Part shown: in pieces, positions 34,249 to 45,739 of the stretch
How positions within the stretch are numbered: the stretch's first letter is position 1
Layout: the number at the start of each line of letters is the position of its first letter
From: Prochilodus magdalenae
Lineage: Eukaryota > Chordata > Actinopteri > Characiformes > Prochilodontidae
NCBI GenBank assembly: GCA_024036415.1
Contig: JAMWET010000477.1
Coordinates: 344,501 to 408,500 of the forward strand
Direction: 5' to 3'
Length of the DNA stretch: 64,000 nt
The notes under the pieces: generated by a model
Database searches by the model: none
Seen by the model: only the letters and a program-made list of their open reading frames with translations
Told to the model about the DNA's origin: nothing
Program-made: the position numbers and the translations under genes

Positions 34249-34419
34249 ATCTGTAGTTTAGGGTGCTCTGCACTGAAAACAATGGTGCCTTCATTTATTA
34301 GTTTTGGCCAGAATTATACTGATGTAATGCATTTATTCATGTGAGACCAGGTGACACATTTAAATCATGTAAATTCAAAGTACCATTGTCGTCGGTGCAG
34401 AGCACCGTAAGCTACATAT
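34249..34419. mobile_element. MITE with about 38-bp inverted ends
   Basis: Left arm TTTAGGGTGCTCTGCACTGA followed by AACAATGGT (34257-34286); right arm ACCATTGTCGTCGGTGCAGA then GCACCGTAAGC (34382-34412). The arms are inverted copies with a few mismatches, separated by about 95 bases of AT-rich DNA. Non-coding. Confidence 0.75.
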
Positions 34420-35889
34420 CTACAGGGTTGAGTAGTATTAGCATATTAGCCAACATTAGGCTATATTCAGTCAACACGGGTCTTAAATATCCAGACTGCT
34501 TTGGCCTGCAGTAGTGCAGTAAAGTCGCCCCAGACCGGGAGGCCATCTGCTGTTTAACTCGCAGCTTAAGAAACTGGCAGGGGTGCGTGGCGGACTCAGA
34601 TGGCCCGTGGGTGTGTTTTCTTTTGCTCTCATACACAACACAACTTGCAGTGGGGGAAAAAAGAAAGCCAACTATGCCTATGCAATGTTAAATTCAGAAT
34701 TTAAAGCTTGGGGCATTCGGGAAGGGGTAAAAATACATAAGTAATAGTTTTGTTACTATGTATATGTGTTATTTTGTGAATATTTTTTACTCAGTTATAA
34801 AAAAAAATAATTTACATTTTCACTTACATTTACTCAGTACAAATCTCAAAGGCTCTTTTGTTCATACAAGGCCTTCATTAAATCAGCTCAACACACACAA
34901 TACCAATGTCACAATATAAAAGCTCACACAGATTCACACTAGTGGATGCTATTTGAACATATTCTCTTGTTTCTTGTTTTATGGCTGATGGAATTGGATT
35001 CTTGAGCTTCTTTCTTTTATCTGTCTTTGTCTGTGTTAAGGTCACTAGGTAAGGTGCAGAACTAAATGGTCACAGGATTTTTTCTGAATATCAATATTAT
35101 TGAATAGTTAAGATATAAGGAAACTCATTCAGAGTTGGGTGCACTCAAACAATCCCATAGAGAACTGCAATAAATAGTGTAGAAGCTGTAGTCTAGGAGA
35201 GTGGAAATACCCACAATAAAAAATCTGGCTTTGTCTTCTATATAATGTCCAGTGTACTGTCCAAAATCTACGACATGATAATGTTCTATGTAGTGTATCA
35301 GATTTCCATATGTAGTATTCAGCGATAGGGTACATTTTGGGCACGGCAATTGTTTCTCTGTAGTTTTGAAAGTATTTAAGGACATTGTAAGGGAAATACT
35401 ACCAAACATTTATTTTCTTCAAAATGAAATGTAGGCAGGGCTGTGTATTGGTAATATTGTGATAGCCTTAGTGCAAAATTCACTATATGCATAGGTTTGC
35501 TAATGCTAATGTTAACGGTGCCCCTCTACACTATTTGTTTATGTTAAAGAAATAGCTGTCCAGTAGCCAGAGGTTTAACACAATGCAGACTCACTATTGG
35601 TTCTGGAGAGTAAATAAAATCACTAGTTTAATATTGCAGACATCATGCAGAGCCCTGGTTCCCATCACTACCATTGCAAAGAGATTCAGTAAGGGGTATT
35701 TTTATTATATACTCACTGAAAAAAAGTGCACCAAGAAGGAGCTGTTGAAATCGAATAACACTTTATATATGTGAATATAATGATGATATTTGTGATTACA
35801 ATGTTAGAGCAAAAGGAGAAGTGTATATTGGGAAGGAAAGGACATAAAGGAAGAAATGACTGGTTTATTGGGGGTATAAACTGTACAGC

Positions 35890-36470
35890 TAAAAATAAGC
35901 TCTTGTACCCTGCTGGGCCACTTCTAGTCTGGATGCAAGATGAGATACGGTTGGGTATGGGGGCATACAGGTTTCGTATGGCATCCTGCAGCACATTTGC
36001 CCACAGATGTTGTAGCAGGGTCCCAGCTGGTCCCATAAATGCTCAACTGGTGATAAATATGATGACTGGGCAGATCCAGGAAGTGCTGCAGTCTGGCAGA
36101 GGCATTCCTGGGGAAGCCCTTGCTGTGTGTGGGTGAGCATTATCCTGATGAAAAATGGCAGTTGGAAGCCCTGCAGTGAGAGGCTGCACATGTGGCTGGA
36201 CATATCGCTGAGCTGTTAGAGTCCCTCGTATCATTACTAGGGGTGACCAACTGTGGTATGCGATGGCTCCCTATGTCATCACACCAGCAGTTGGGCAGTG
36301 TATTGCACAGCAAAGGCTGGACTGAAGCACTCACCATCAGGCCTCCATACTTGAACCTGGCAGTCGCTGGTCCCAAACAGAACCTGAATTTATGATTAAA
36401 ATGTTATGGGTACAGTCATTAGCAGTCATGCGACATCACTGCAAACAAGGGCAAAACTGGCTGACCATTA
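35890..36470 (-). pseudogene. Tc1-like transposase pseudogene (second family)
   Basis: Minus-strand pieces in order: VWRPDGE-like (about 36340), GAIAYHSWSPLVMIRGTLTA (about 36250), QRYVQPHVQPLTAGLPTAIF (about 36190), DNAHPHTAR (about 36140, second catalytic Asp region), SPVEHLWDQLG (about 36050, catalytic Glu region), LWANVLQDAIRNLYAPIPNR (about 35990) and the C terminus near 35890. At least three frameshifts. An AT-rich segment with CTCACTGAAAAAAAGTGC (35712) may be the terminus. Confidence 0.75.
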
Positions 36471-37552
36471 ATAGCAGGACACGTAATGGGTGCCATTAAA
36501 CTAAAAGGAAACAATGGGAGCTGCTCGTGCTTGTTTGCAGATCCAACAATCCTACCAACAAACTACAGGTAACCAGACCAGACCTGTAATCACGAGAGGT
36601 AACCGCATGCCTTATTTTTCTGTCAATGAGCATATTTTAGATATTAAATATGATCTATGTAAATCCAAGTTTTTAATGGAGATATTACTAAGTTATATAT
36701 TCAAAATCTTCTTTTATAGGATACTGTGTATTGGAAGGTGAAAAGTCTAAACCTAGGTCCTAAACCCTTAACCCCTACATTTAGACTTGTTATTATTATT
36801 ATTGTTATTATTGGATTTTTAAGTGTTGTTTTTAATTTGATTATGATGCTGTAATATGTTTAGACTAAAAGTATTGATGAACTGCAGTTTCCTTAATCCA
36901 CATACCGCAGTCTAGTGTGTAGGGAATATAAGGGTACTGCTCAGGAACCCTGTGGAATGGAATGCAGCTCAGGAGTTTTAGTTTAAGGTGGGGCCTAATT
37001 TTAGTCACATCCCTCCCTGCATTTTAGAGCATGAGGTGAGACTGCATTCCAGCTCAAAATCGTCAGTACTGAAACATTTAGACTGTTTTGGTGACAAAAT
37101 AGAATTTTTAATTATTTGTTTGAATTACATAAACTTAATTAAGGTACACGGTTACTCACAGTACAGGATTTTATTCTGAAGTCTGTTAAAAGTCTCAAAA
37201 ACTGTGAGCCTGATGGACAGCAGCAGCAGCAGTACTGCTGACACACTACAGAACCCCCTGAAGGACCCTGGCTGAAATGAGCATTATGATGCATTTACCT
37301 TGTTTTTGACTTTTACGGCCTGAACAGTCGTATCGTATCAGTTATGCAGTTCTGCACATTCATGCCTGATCGATCTACATTTGACTTTACATATGACATA
37401 CTGAGTTTGGGGGTATTCATGATGTTACTACGCTGCCATCTATTGTCCATTTGCGGATATGACAAGTCACGGAGAAAAGGACTGATACATTTTCTTTGTC
37501 GCCATCTAGTGAGTGAATTGGCAATATCGAAATCTAGAAGCTTGCAGCATAC

Positions 37553-37682
37553 ACAAGTGATGATGAAGATGATGATGATGATGATAATAATAATAATAAC
37601 AATAATAATAACAATATTAATAATAATAATCATCATCATCATAATCATCATCACCATCATCACCACCACTCATCATCATCAG
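37553..37682 (+). repeat. (GAT)n(AAT)n...(AAT)n(CAT)n mirror-inverted trinucleotide array
   Basis: Starts as GATGATGATGATGATG, passes through AATAATAAC units and ends as ATCATCATCATC. The GAT arm can pair with the ATC arm, leaving the AAT middle as a loop. The open frames on both strands (poly-Ile/Met) are artefacts. Confidence 0.85.
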
Positions 37683-37692
37683 ATTTATTTTT

Positions 37693-37732
37693 ATAGATAG
37701 ATATTTTATTGATCCCAGAGGGAAATTCAGAT
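37693..37732 (+). repeat. Short fish retroposon 3' tail (ATTTTATTGATCCC type)
   Basis: ATTTTATTGATCCCAGAGGG followed by AAATTCAG is a phrase found at the 3' ends of many fish LINE/SINE copies. It lies right after the trinucleotide array, which could be its 3' simple-repeat tail in opposite orientation. No upstream LINE body was recognised. Confidence 0.45.
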
Positions 37733-39904
37733 TATATATACAGATTATATTATGTATTTTGCATAAAAAGTAAAAGAACAATAAAACAGTAAATTAAAGT
37801 TGGTAAAATAGCTCAACTCTTTAGCTGCTTCTTTAAATGATGTACTGATTGTGACTAATATATAGTTAACACCAGCATGTACAGTTCCCCCAGTACTTCT
37901 AAACCGTCACTAAAACCGTCACTAATCCAGTTATTTACCTGCACTGCATCATTTTATGCATGAAGTTAAGTTAGAATAGTGTCTTCTGTGTTTCAGAGGA
38001 AACGGAGGAGACTGGCTGGGTAGGATGTGTTAGTGCTGCCACCTAGTGGGCACGTCTTCGCACTGCAACTAACTGTTACAACCCAAACTAGAGGGAAATG
38101 TGAGCTGGGGGCCCTCCAGTGGAGAAACGGGGAACTGCACTGACCCAATAAGAAGCGAATAGTACGAGTATAGAGGCATGAGACAAATGGAGACAAATTC
38201 AAGTACCAAAAACAGCACAAGAGGTAGGTCTGCACTGAACCCAGTGACACTGTACTATCGGTCGTTACCATGAACCCTGAACTACAGTGGCTCTGTTCGG
38301 ATGACAGTAATGCAGCTTGATGACACGCTCGGTTAATAAACAGCTGCGTGCACGCTCACTTCATTCATATCAGACTGTCTTCAGTCCAACAGTACAGTAC
38401 ATCCGAGCCGTCTTATTTCACAATGCGGTTCTGTCCTGTTCTCTTCCAACAGAGATCGAACTGACGGACATCTGATCCACAGACCTGAGCAGCACTTTAT
38501 CTTCAGCATAGTGGCTTTCTTGGACAGCGTAGAGAATTATATGATAAAGCTCCAACTCGATGTACTTAAAACACTGACCTACCAGAAGTCATGGACAGAT
38601 TATGGAGTGGCCTAACCTTAGATACACACATGACACTGTGGATCGAAGAATGTTAAATCCCCGAGATGAAATGTCCTATTCGTCTGTCATCCACTATCAT
38701 GCCTCATTCAAACTCACGTCACCTTGCCTTCAGCACGCTGGCCAGTGTTCAACCTCACTCACAAGATAACACCTCACAACTTCTACAGGTGTGGGTAATC
38801 CCAAGAAGTACCATTTACATACTGAATGCATGACTTTTGGCATGTTAGTGTATAGTGATAATACTAATAATAATACTAACAACAACAGCAATAAGAAGAA
38901 AAGGAATGATAATAATAATAATAATAAAGTGTTTGAAGTTGTTTAGTGAACCAAAATTAATATATCAACATAGACCACCAATCACAGCATATACATTCAT
39001 AAAGAGAATAAAGACATTTTATAAACTTTGATATTTATGAATCTATTGATACTTTTTATAATTCTTCTTATTTATGTGAAGCAAAACTAATATTAAATCT
39101 ATTGTTAAATAAACAGTTTTCCCTTTTTATTTCTGAAATAAATGAGTTAGCTGTTGAACATAAACACTGTTAACATTTCAAAATACTGACACCACCACAG
39201 CCATCACCGCAAACCGCAATACAGCCACCAACACAGCGTCCAACTCATTTTCAGATTCATTCAGATGTGGGGAGCCCCATTTCGTTTCCCACTGCATTGT
39301 GGGACATCACAGTCCACTTTGAAGTTGGTACTACCTACTTAGTAACTAGCTAGTATTTATATTAAGGGAGCAACTGGGTTGCACCCCTAATGTCGTTTCC
39401 ACATTGACTTCTAAAATAAAAACAGCACACAGAAACCAGTGATGATCTGCTTAAAATATGAATTCCTGTGGTCATCGTGATCTTTAATATTTCTCAGTTA
39501 CAAGTATAACTTCCAAAGCTACAGAGTTATCTGTCTAAATATCTAAACTTGCTAAACTCCTCCACTTATTAGTGAACTGGGTTTGTTCTAGCTAACACTG
39601 TCTGAACATTCCCCTCATTATCATTTATGATATTTAGTTGCTGACAAAAAAACGTTAGGTACACAGCATATAAACATAAATCAAGGCTGCTAATATTTAA
39701 TAGATGAGCACTTAATACAGTTAATATGTACTGGAATGATTTTAGACCAGCTCTTCCTTATTTTAGATGTATTTGTGTTTTGGAGCATTTACACTAAACG
39801 TGAGCACGGACACTCAGTTACTCCATCTGGCACTCAAAGGGCATAACCAGCTGGGACGTCACCCGATTCTGCTTGATTAATCAATTGCTTAGCCTTCAAA
39901 CAAC

Positions 39905-39997
39905 TGATCATGTGGTCTCCTGCTTCGTTGCAATGAAAGGCTGCAGCCACACTGGCTCTTTCTGGATTAGTTTAGACACCCCTGCTCTATAAGAAGT
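39905..39997 (-). mobile_element. Partial copy of the fold-back element seen at 51903-52080
   Basis: On the minus strand it reads GAGCAGGGGTGTCTAAACTA, then GTGTGGCTGCAGCC..., matching the outer part of the 51.9 kb element. Includes GCAATGAAAGGCTGCAGCC. Confidence 0.55.
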
Positions 39998-40204
39998 GTT
40001 TTGGCTGAGACTGAATGAGGTACAGAGCACGGGAGCCAACCAGAGCAGAGTTTTGTTACTGTGTACCGATCTTACATACTGTACAATAACAAAATCAGCC
40101 AATTTATTTCTAAGGGAATAGAGACAAGGGGAAATGGTCATTTAGAGCACCTGTTTAGGACCCAAGAGCCACAATACACAAATGCCTACACAAATATATG
40201 TATA

Positions 40205-41789
40205 CAGTGGGGTGTGAAAGTTTGGGCAGCCTTGTTAATTTTCCTGATTTACCTTTATAAAGCATTGATGGCTGGATAAAAACAATCTGTTAAATATATC
40301 ATATAGGGGACAAACACAGTGATATTTGAGAAGTGAAATGAAGTTTATATGAATTACAGAAAGTGTGCAATAATTGTCTAAACAAAATTAGGCAGGTGCA
40401 TACATTTGGGCACCAAAAAAAAAAAAAAACGTAACTCAATATTTAGTAGATCCTCCTTTTGCAGAAATAACAGCCTCTACATGCTTCTTATAGCTTCTAA
40501 TGAGAGTCTGGATTGTGGCTGAAGGTATTTTAGACCAGTCTTCTTTACAAAACATCTCTAGTTGATTCAGGTTTGTAGGTTTCCGAGCATGGACAGCTCT
40601 TTAAGTGACACCACAGATTTTCAATAATATTCAGGTCTGGGGACTGAGATGGCCATTCCAGAACGTTGTACTTGTTCCTCTGCATGAATGCATTAGTAGA
40701 TTTTGAGCAGTGTTTAGGGTCGTTGTCTTGTTGGAAGATCCAGCCCCGGCGCAGCTTCAGCTTTGTCACTGATTCCTGGACATTGGTCTCCAGAATCTGC
40801 TGATATTGATTGGAATCCATGTGTCCCTCAACTTTAACAAGATTCCCAGTCCCTGTACTGGCCACACAGCCCCACAGCATGATGGAACCACCACCAAATT
40901 TTACTGTAGGTAGCAGGTGTTTTTCTTGGAGTGCTGTGTTCTTTTTCCTCCATGCATAACGGCCCTTGTTATGCCCAAATAACTCTATTTTAGTTTCATC
41001 AGTCCACAGCACCTTATTCCAAAATGAAGCTGGCTTGTCCAAATGTGCTTTAGCATACCTCAAGCAGCTCTGTTTGTGATGTGGGCGGAGAAAAGGCTTC
41101 CTCTTTCTCCTATACAGCATCTCCTTGTGTAAAGTGCGCCAAATAGTTGAACGATGCACAGTGACTCCATCAGCAGCAAGATCATGCTGTAGGTCTTTGG
41201 TGCTGGTCTGTGGGTTGACTCTGACTGTTCTCAACATCCTTCGCTTCTGTTTATTTGAGATTTTTCTTGGTCTGCCACTTCGAGCCTTGACTTGAACTGT
41301 GCCTGTGGTCTTTCATTTTCTCACAATGTTTCTCACAGTGGAGACTGAAAGCTGAAATCTCTGAGGTAGCTTTCTGTATCCTTCCCCTGAACCATGACGG
41401 TGAACAATCTTTGTTTTCAGCTCATTTGAAAGTTGTTTTGAGACTCCCATGCTGCGACTCTTCAGAGAAGATGCAAAGAAGAGAAAAACTTACAATTGCC
41501 CCCCTTAAATACCCTTTCTCATAATTGGAGTCACCTGTGTATGGAGGTCAAGGGTCACTGAACTTACCAAAGCAAATTTGAGTTCCAATATTTAGTTCTA
41601 AAGGTATGCACCTGCCTACTTTTGTTTAACCAATTATTGCACGCTTTCTGTAAATCATATAAACTTCATTTCACTTCTCAAATATCACTGTGTTTGTCCC
41701 CTATATGATATATTTAACGTATTTTTTTTATCCAAACAATCAATGCTTTATAAAGGTAAATCAGGAAAATTAACAAGGCTGCCCAAACT
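40205..41789 (-). mobile_element. Near-complete Tc1-like element, about 1.6 kb
   Basis: The left terminal repeat starts at 40205 (CAGTGGGGTGTGAAAGTTTG) after a TA. The right inverted copy is recognisable to 41789 (GCCTTGTTAATTTTCC inverted), where the last 15 bases have been replaced by a (TA)n expansion (41789-41835). The arms are about 200 bases (40205-40418 and about 41590-41789) and diverge only slightly. An inner repeat with GGTGCATACATTTGGGCACC is consistent with the IR/DR subgroup. One transposase gene lies between. Confidence 0.9.
40436..41450 (-). pseudogene. Tc1-like transposase, one stop and one frameshift
   Basis: Starts MGVSKQLSNELKTKIVHRHG at 41450 and ends AKGGSTKY with TGA at 40436-40438, about 338 codons, the usual Tc1 length. 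Order: paired-like DNA-binding region (two HTH motifs, residues 1-110) with an RPRK hook, then the DDE core. All three catalytic residues are present: WTDETKIELFG, FQQDNDPKH and SPDLNIIENLW, with 34 residues between the second D and the E. Defects are a TGA at 41313-41315 (codon 46, probably Trp) and a single-base frameshift near 40598-40602 after NLWCHLK. Otherwise open, so the insertion is relatively recent. Confidence 0.92.
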
Positions 41790-42482
41790 ATATACTATAT
41801 ATATATATATATATACTATATATATATATTATATGTTACATTATTGTAATTAAATTTTTTTGTGCCATATATTTTTTAATATCTATATAGACACATGAGA
41901 TGTTTGATGCATGATTTTCTACTTCTCCTGCAGGTAGTCAGGTTAGAACCTGTATTTTAAGAGGGGTGGTAAACTACTTAGAAAATGTTAAACGAAACGG
42001 TACTTAACAACATTGTTTCGAGCTTATATTAGACCACATTACTAAAATAACAGTTTTACTGGTTGAACACATAAAAGCCTGAAAATTGTTTTTTAGAATT
42101 AAGTATAATTACCAGTAACACTGAGGTTTTGACCAGTGTTCACTCATCTGTTTGCTGAGCAATGACAAGCTGATACCATAATTTGACTCACGATCCATCT
42201 GTAACTGCCCTGATGGCACTTTCAGTGGCACACAGAGTAGGTAGAAGCATACTTCTCTGGTGACTACTTTAATGCTGATAGTTGTCTTGCGGCAGACGGC
42301 GGCCATACGTCACCCCTGTCCACGGCCCCTGCTTCCACTCTGCTGATAATGTCCATGGTAATGTACACTGGTGTAAATTTAAACACCAGAGCAAATCTGG
42401 ATGAAGAGAGAGATCCAGTTCTTATTTTAACAATCTTCTTTACTAAAGTGTTGTGAACTCAAAAAGGCTAAATTATGATATT

Positions 42483-42484
<2 letters not shown>

Positions 42485-42513
<29 letters not shown>
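42485..42513 (+). repeat. (CA)n microsatellite
   Basis: About 14 CA units followed by TCTCTC. The surroundings (41840-43050) show no recognisable gene. Confidence 0.9.
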
Positions 42514-42517
<4 letters not shown>

Positions 42518-43058
42518 CTCTTCTATGTGCTCCCACTCTGAGATAGTAATGTACCTGTAGCAGTAATTGGTCCCAGTGCTGCTCCTATGCTCCACCTGTG
42601 CCAGCGGGGGGCACTACAGGCTGCCCACAGGTCAGGACGTCACTGCGGGAGAACACCACCACTAATGCTATGTATACTAACAACACTTTGTTGTTTGCTG
42701 CTCCATGGAGAGTGTGTGTTTCTGTGGATAGGCGTAAGCATTGGTGTTGATGGAAAGGCCTGAATATCTGTCACACACTGCACTGATTATCCACCTTATA
42801 CACTCCTACCTTCCGAGTCCACTTTGGTCAGTAAGTCCAATGCAAAACTTTCCTCTTCTTTATCTTCACCTGTCTTACTTTCCAGAGAGCCTTAGCTGCT
42901 CTTTCCGTGTTGAAGAAAGCGGTAAGGGCCAGATCAAAGAAGGCTGATTAGAATGGACAGACGTGTTTATACTGTAGGTGTGTGTGGTTTGTGGGGGTGC
43001 GAGGCATATGTGTTTATGTTGTAGTGGGCTCTCCTTCAAAACCCCTACTTTAGTTTCA

Positions 43059-44763
43059 CTCACTGGCCACTTTATTAGAAACTCCTACCTCACATTTCAA
43101 CTCACTGGCCACTTTATTAGAAACTCCTACCTTATACGTCTGCTTACTGGCCAGTTTATTAGAAACTCCTACCTTATACGTCTGCTTACTGGCCACTTTA
43201 TTAGAAACTCCTACCTCACATTTCAACTCACTGGCCACTTTATTAGAAACTCCTACCTTATACGTCTGCTTACTGGCCACTTTATTAGAAACTCCTACCT
43301 TATACGTCTGCTTACTGGCCACTTTATTAGAAACTCCTACCTTATACTTCTGCTTACTGGCCACTTTATTAGAAACACCTGCCTTATACGTCTGCTTACG
43401 AGCCACTTTATTAGAAACTCCTACCTTATACGTCTGCTTAATGGCCACTTTATTAGAAACACCTACCTTATACGTCTGCTTACTGGCCACTTTATTAGAA
43501 ACTCCTACCTTATACGTCTGCTTAATGGCCACTTTATTAGAAACTCCTACCTTATACGTCTGCTTACTGGCCACTTTATTAGAAACACCTACCTTATACT
43601 TCTGCTTATGAGCCACTTTATTAGAAACACCTACCTTATACGTCTGCCCACTGGCCACTTTATTAGAAACACCTACCTTATACGTCTGCTTAATGGCCAC
43701 TTTATTAGAAACACCTACCTTATACGTCTGCTTACTGGCCACTTTATTAGAAACACCTACCTTATACGTCTGCTTACGAGCCACTTTATTAGAAACACCT
43801 ACCTTATACGTCTGCTTACGAGCCACTTTATTAGAAACTCCTACCTTATACGTCTGCCCACTGGCCACTTTATTAGAAACACCTACCTTATACGTCTGCT
43901 TACTGGCCACTTTATTAGAAACTCCTACCTTATACGTCTGCTTACTGGCCAGTTTATTAGAAAAACCTGCCTTATACGTCTGCTTACTGGCCACTTTATT
44001 AGAGACACCTACCTTATACTTCTGCTTACGAGCCACTTTATTAGAAACACCTGCCTTATACTTCTGCTTACGAGCCACTTTATTAGAAACACCTACCTTA
44101 TACGTCTGCTTCTGGCTTACAGAAAACTCCACCTTATATTCTGAAACTGGCCACTACCTTATACGTCTGCTTACTGGCCACTTTATTAGAAACTCCTACC
44201 TTATACGTCTGCTTACTGGCCACTTTATTAGAAACTCCTACCTTATACGTCTGCTTACTGGCCACTTTATTAGAAACACCTACCTTATACGTCTGCTTAC
44301 TGGCCACTTTATTAGAAACTCCTACCTTATACGTCTGCTTACTGGCCACTTTATTAGAAACTCCTACCTTATACGTCTGCTTACTGGCCACTTTATTAGA
44401 AAAACCTGCCTTATACGTCTACACTTATACCTTCTATACGTCTGCTTACTGGCCACTTTATTAGAAACTCCTACCTTATACGTCTGCTTACTGGCCACTT
44501 TATTAGAAACTCCTACCTTATACGTCTGCTTACTGGCCACTTTATTAGAAACTCCTACCTTATACGTCTGCTTACGAGCCACTTTATTAGAAACACCTAC
44601 CTTATACGTCTGCCCACTGGCCACTTTATTAGAAACACCTACCTTATACGTCTGCTTACGAGCCACTTTATTAGAAACACCTACCTTATACGTCTGCCCA
44701 CTGGCCACTTTATTAGAAACACCTACCTTATACGTCTGCTTACGAGCCACTTTATTAGAAACC
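43059..44763 (+). repeat. 42-bp minisatellite, about 40 copies
   Basis: The unit starts CTTACTGGCCACTTTATTAG and continues AAACTCCTACCTTATACGTC then TG (42 bases). Variants include ACACCT for ACTCCT, and CTTACGAG, CCCACTGG or CTTAATGG for CTTACTGG. Early units (43091, 43217) carry CTCACATTTCAA in place of CTTATACGTCTG. Interruptions are at 44112-44160 and 44405-44440. Because 42 is divisible by 3, long frames stay open on both strands (up to 388 codons plus, 358 codons minus). They start in arbitrary positions and are repeat artefacts, not genes. GGCCACTTTATTAG plus ACACCT is the terminus of a common fish DNA transposon. Confidence 0.95.
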
Positions 44764-45060
44764 GGTCTACTTGACACTTTCACGTAGTGGCCACACCTAC
44801 CTGAAACATTCTCTCACTGGCTCATTTATTCCCTCCTTTAATCTTTCACCCACTCTCTTAATCTCTTTCTCACTAATTATTTCCTAATTTTCCGTCTCAC
44901 TCGTTTTTTTTCCCTTCCATCCTCACTTCATTCCGACACTCAGTGAGGAACACCTTGTTTCCTCCTTCACTTAAACGTCCCTCTCTCACTTATTCACTTC
45001 CTCCTTCACGCTTCCATTAATTCAATCACTCCTCTCATTCATTTATTTCCACGCACTCAC
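44764..45060 (+). repeat. Degenerating flank of the minisatellite, CT-rich
   Basis: Phrases such as TCACTGGCTCATTTATTCCC and TCACTCGTTTTTTTTCCC, spaced by about 40 bases, look like worn units that fade out by 45060. Non-coding. Confidence 0.5.
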
Positions 45061-45169
45061 TCCTTTGCCACTCCTTGTAAACTTTTGTTGTGAGGTACTT
45101 CTCACATTTAAGGACCCAGCGGCACACACACTCTCACGCACAAACCCATACCCACACACTTACACTCGG

Positions 45170-45520
45170 GACAAATATTGACAGTGCGGCGCTGATGGGG
45201 TTTCAGAAGGAGTGGGTAAAGACGCGCGTTGTGTTAATGAAGATAATTAGTGCGCGCTGCGCGTCCCGGATAAATTGGTCCCCGAGTTGCAGAGACTCAG
45301 TCCTGAGCTTAATCCCTTATTATAAAAAAGATAAAGGAAAACGACATCATTAGCATAAATCTGACCAGATTAAAAAGCCAAATTATCCTTATTAATTCCT
45401 GACTGGATGATTCTACATCAGGTTTTTAATTGTACATAAAAAGAGGGGAAAAATGAAAGTCTTTGTTTTTGGAGGCGAGGAGGTGGAAGAGAAACACAAA
45501 TAAATAAAATATAATTAGAA
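45170..45520. promoter_or_regulatory. Candidate conserved regulatory island
   Basis: Non-repetitive and of mixed composition, with GTTAATGAAGATAATTAGTG, a CpG cluster GCGCGCTGCGCGTCCCGG, CAAATTATCCTTATTAATTC and TTTTTAATTGTACATAAA. The density of TAAT/ATTA homeodomain cores between CpG-rich patches resembles vertebrate conserved non-coding elements. No splice-flanked frame. It lies about 14.8 kb upstream of the sh3gl2 start. Confidence 0.35.
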
Positions 45521-45739
45521 GGAAGTAGGGAAAAAAACAACATGGGCTCATGTAACAAAAAACCCAAGGTCACCAGGCATGTAGATAATTGTTTTAAAAA
45601 TTTGAAATTAATATCAGCAGAATAAATACGCCTCCAGGTTTCCCTGAAGATGCTGAAATATGAAAATATGTTTGCAACTCTGAAGTGTTCGTTATTAGCA
45701 GAGGAACACTTTTATCTGTTAAAAGAACAACATCCCCCA

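Noticed and set aside
37313..37700. Poly-Ile/Met frames on both strands
   Set aside because: Translation of GAT/AAT/CAT trinucleotide arrays.
42978..44787. Three long frames (388, 364 and 358 codons) that look like repetitive proteins with 14-residue units
   Set aside because: All arise from a 42-bp tandem repeat whose length is a multiple of 3. They occur on both strands at once, start in arbitrary places and have no promoter, signal or domain evidence.
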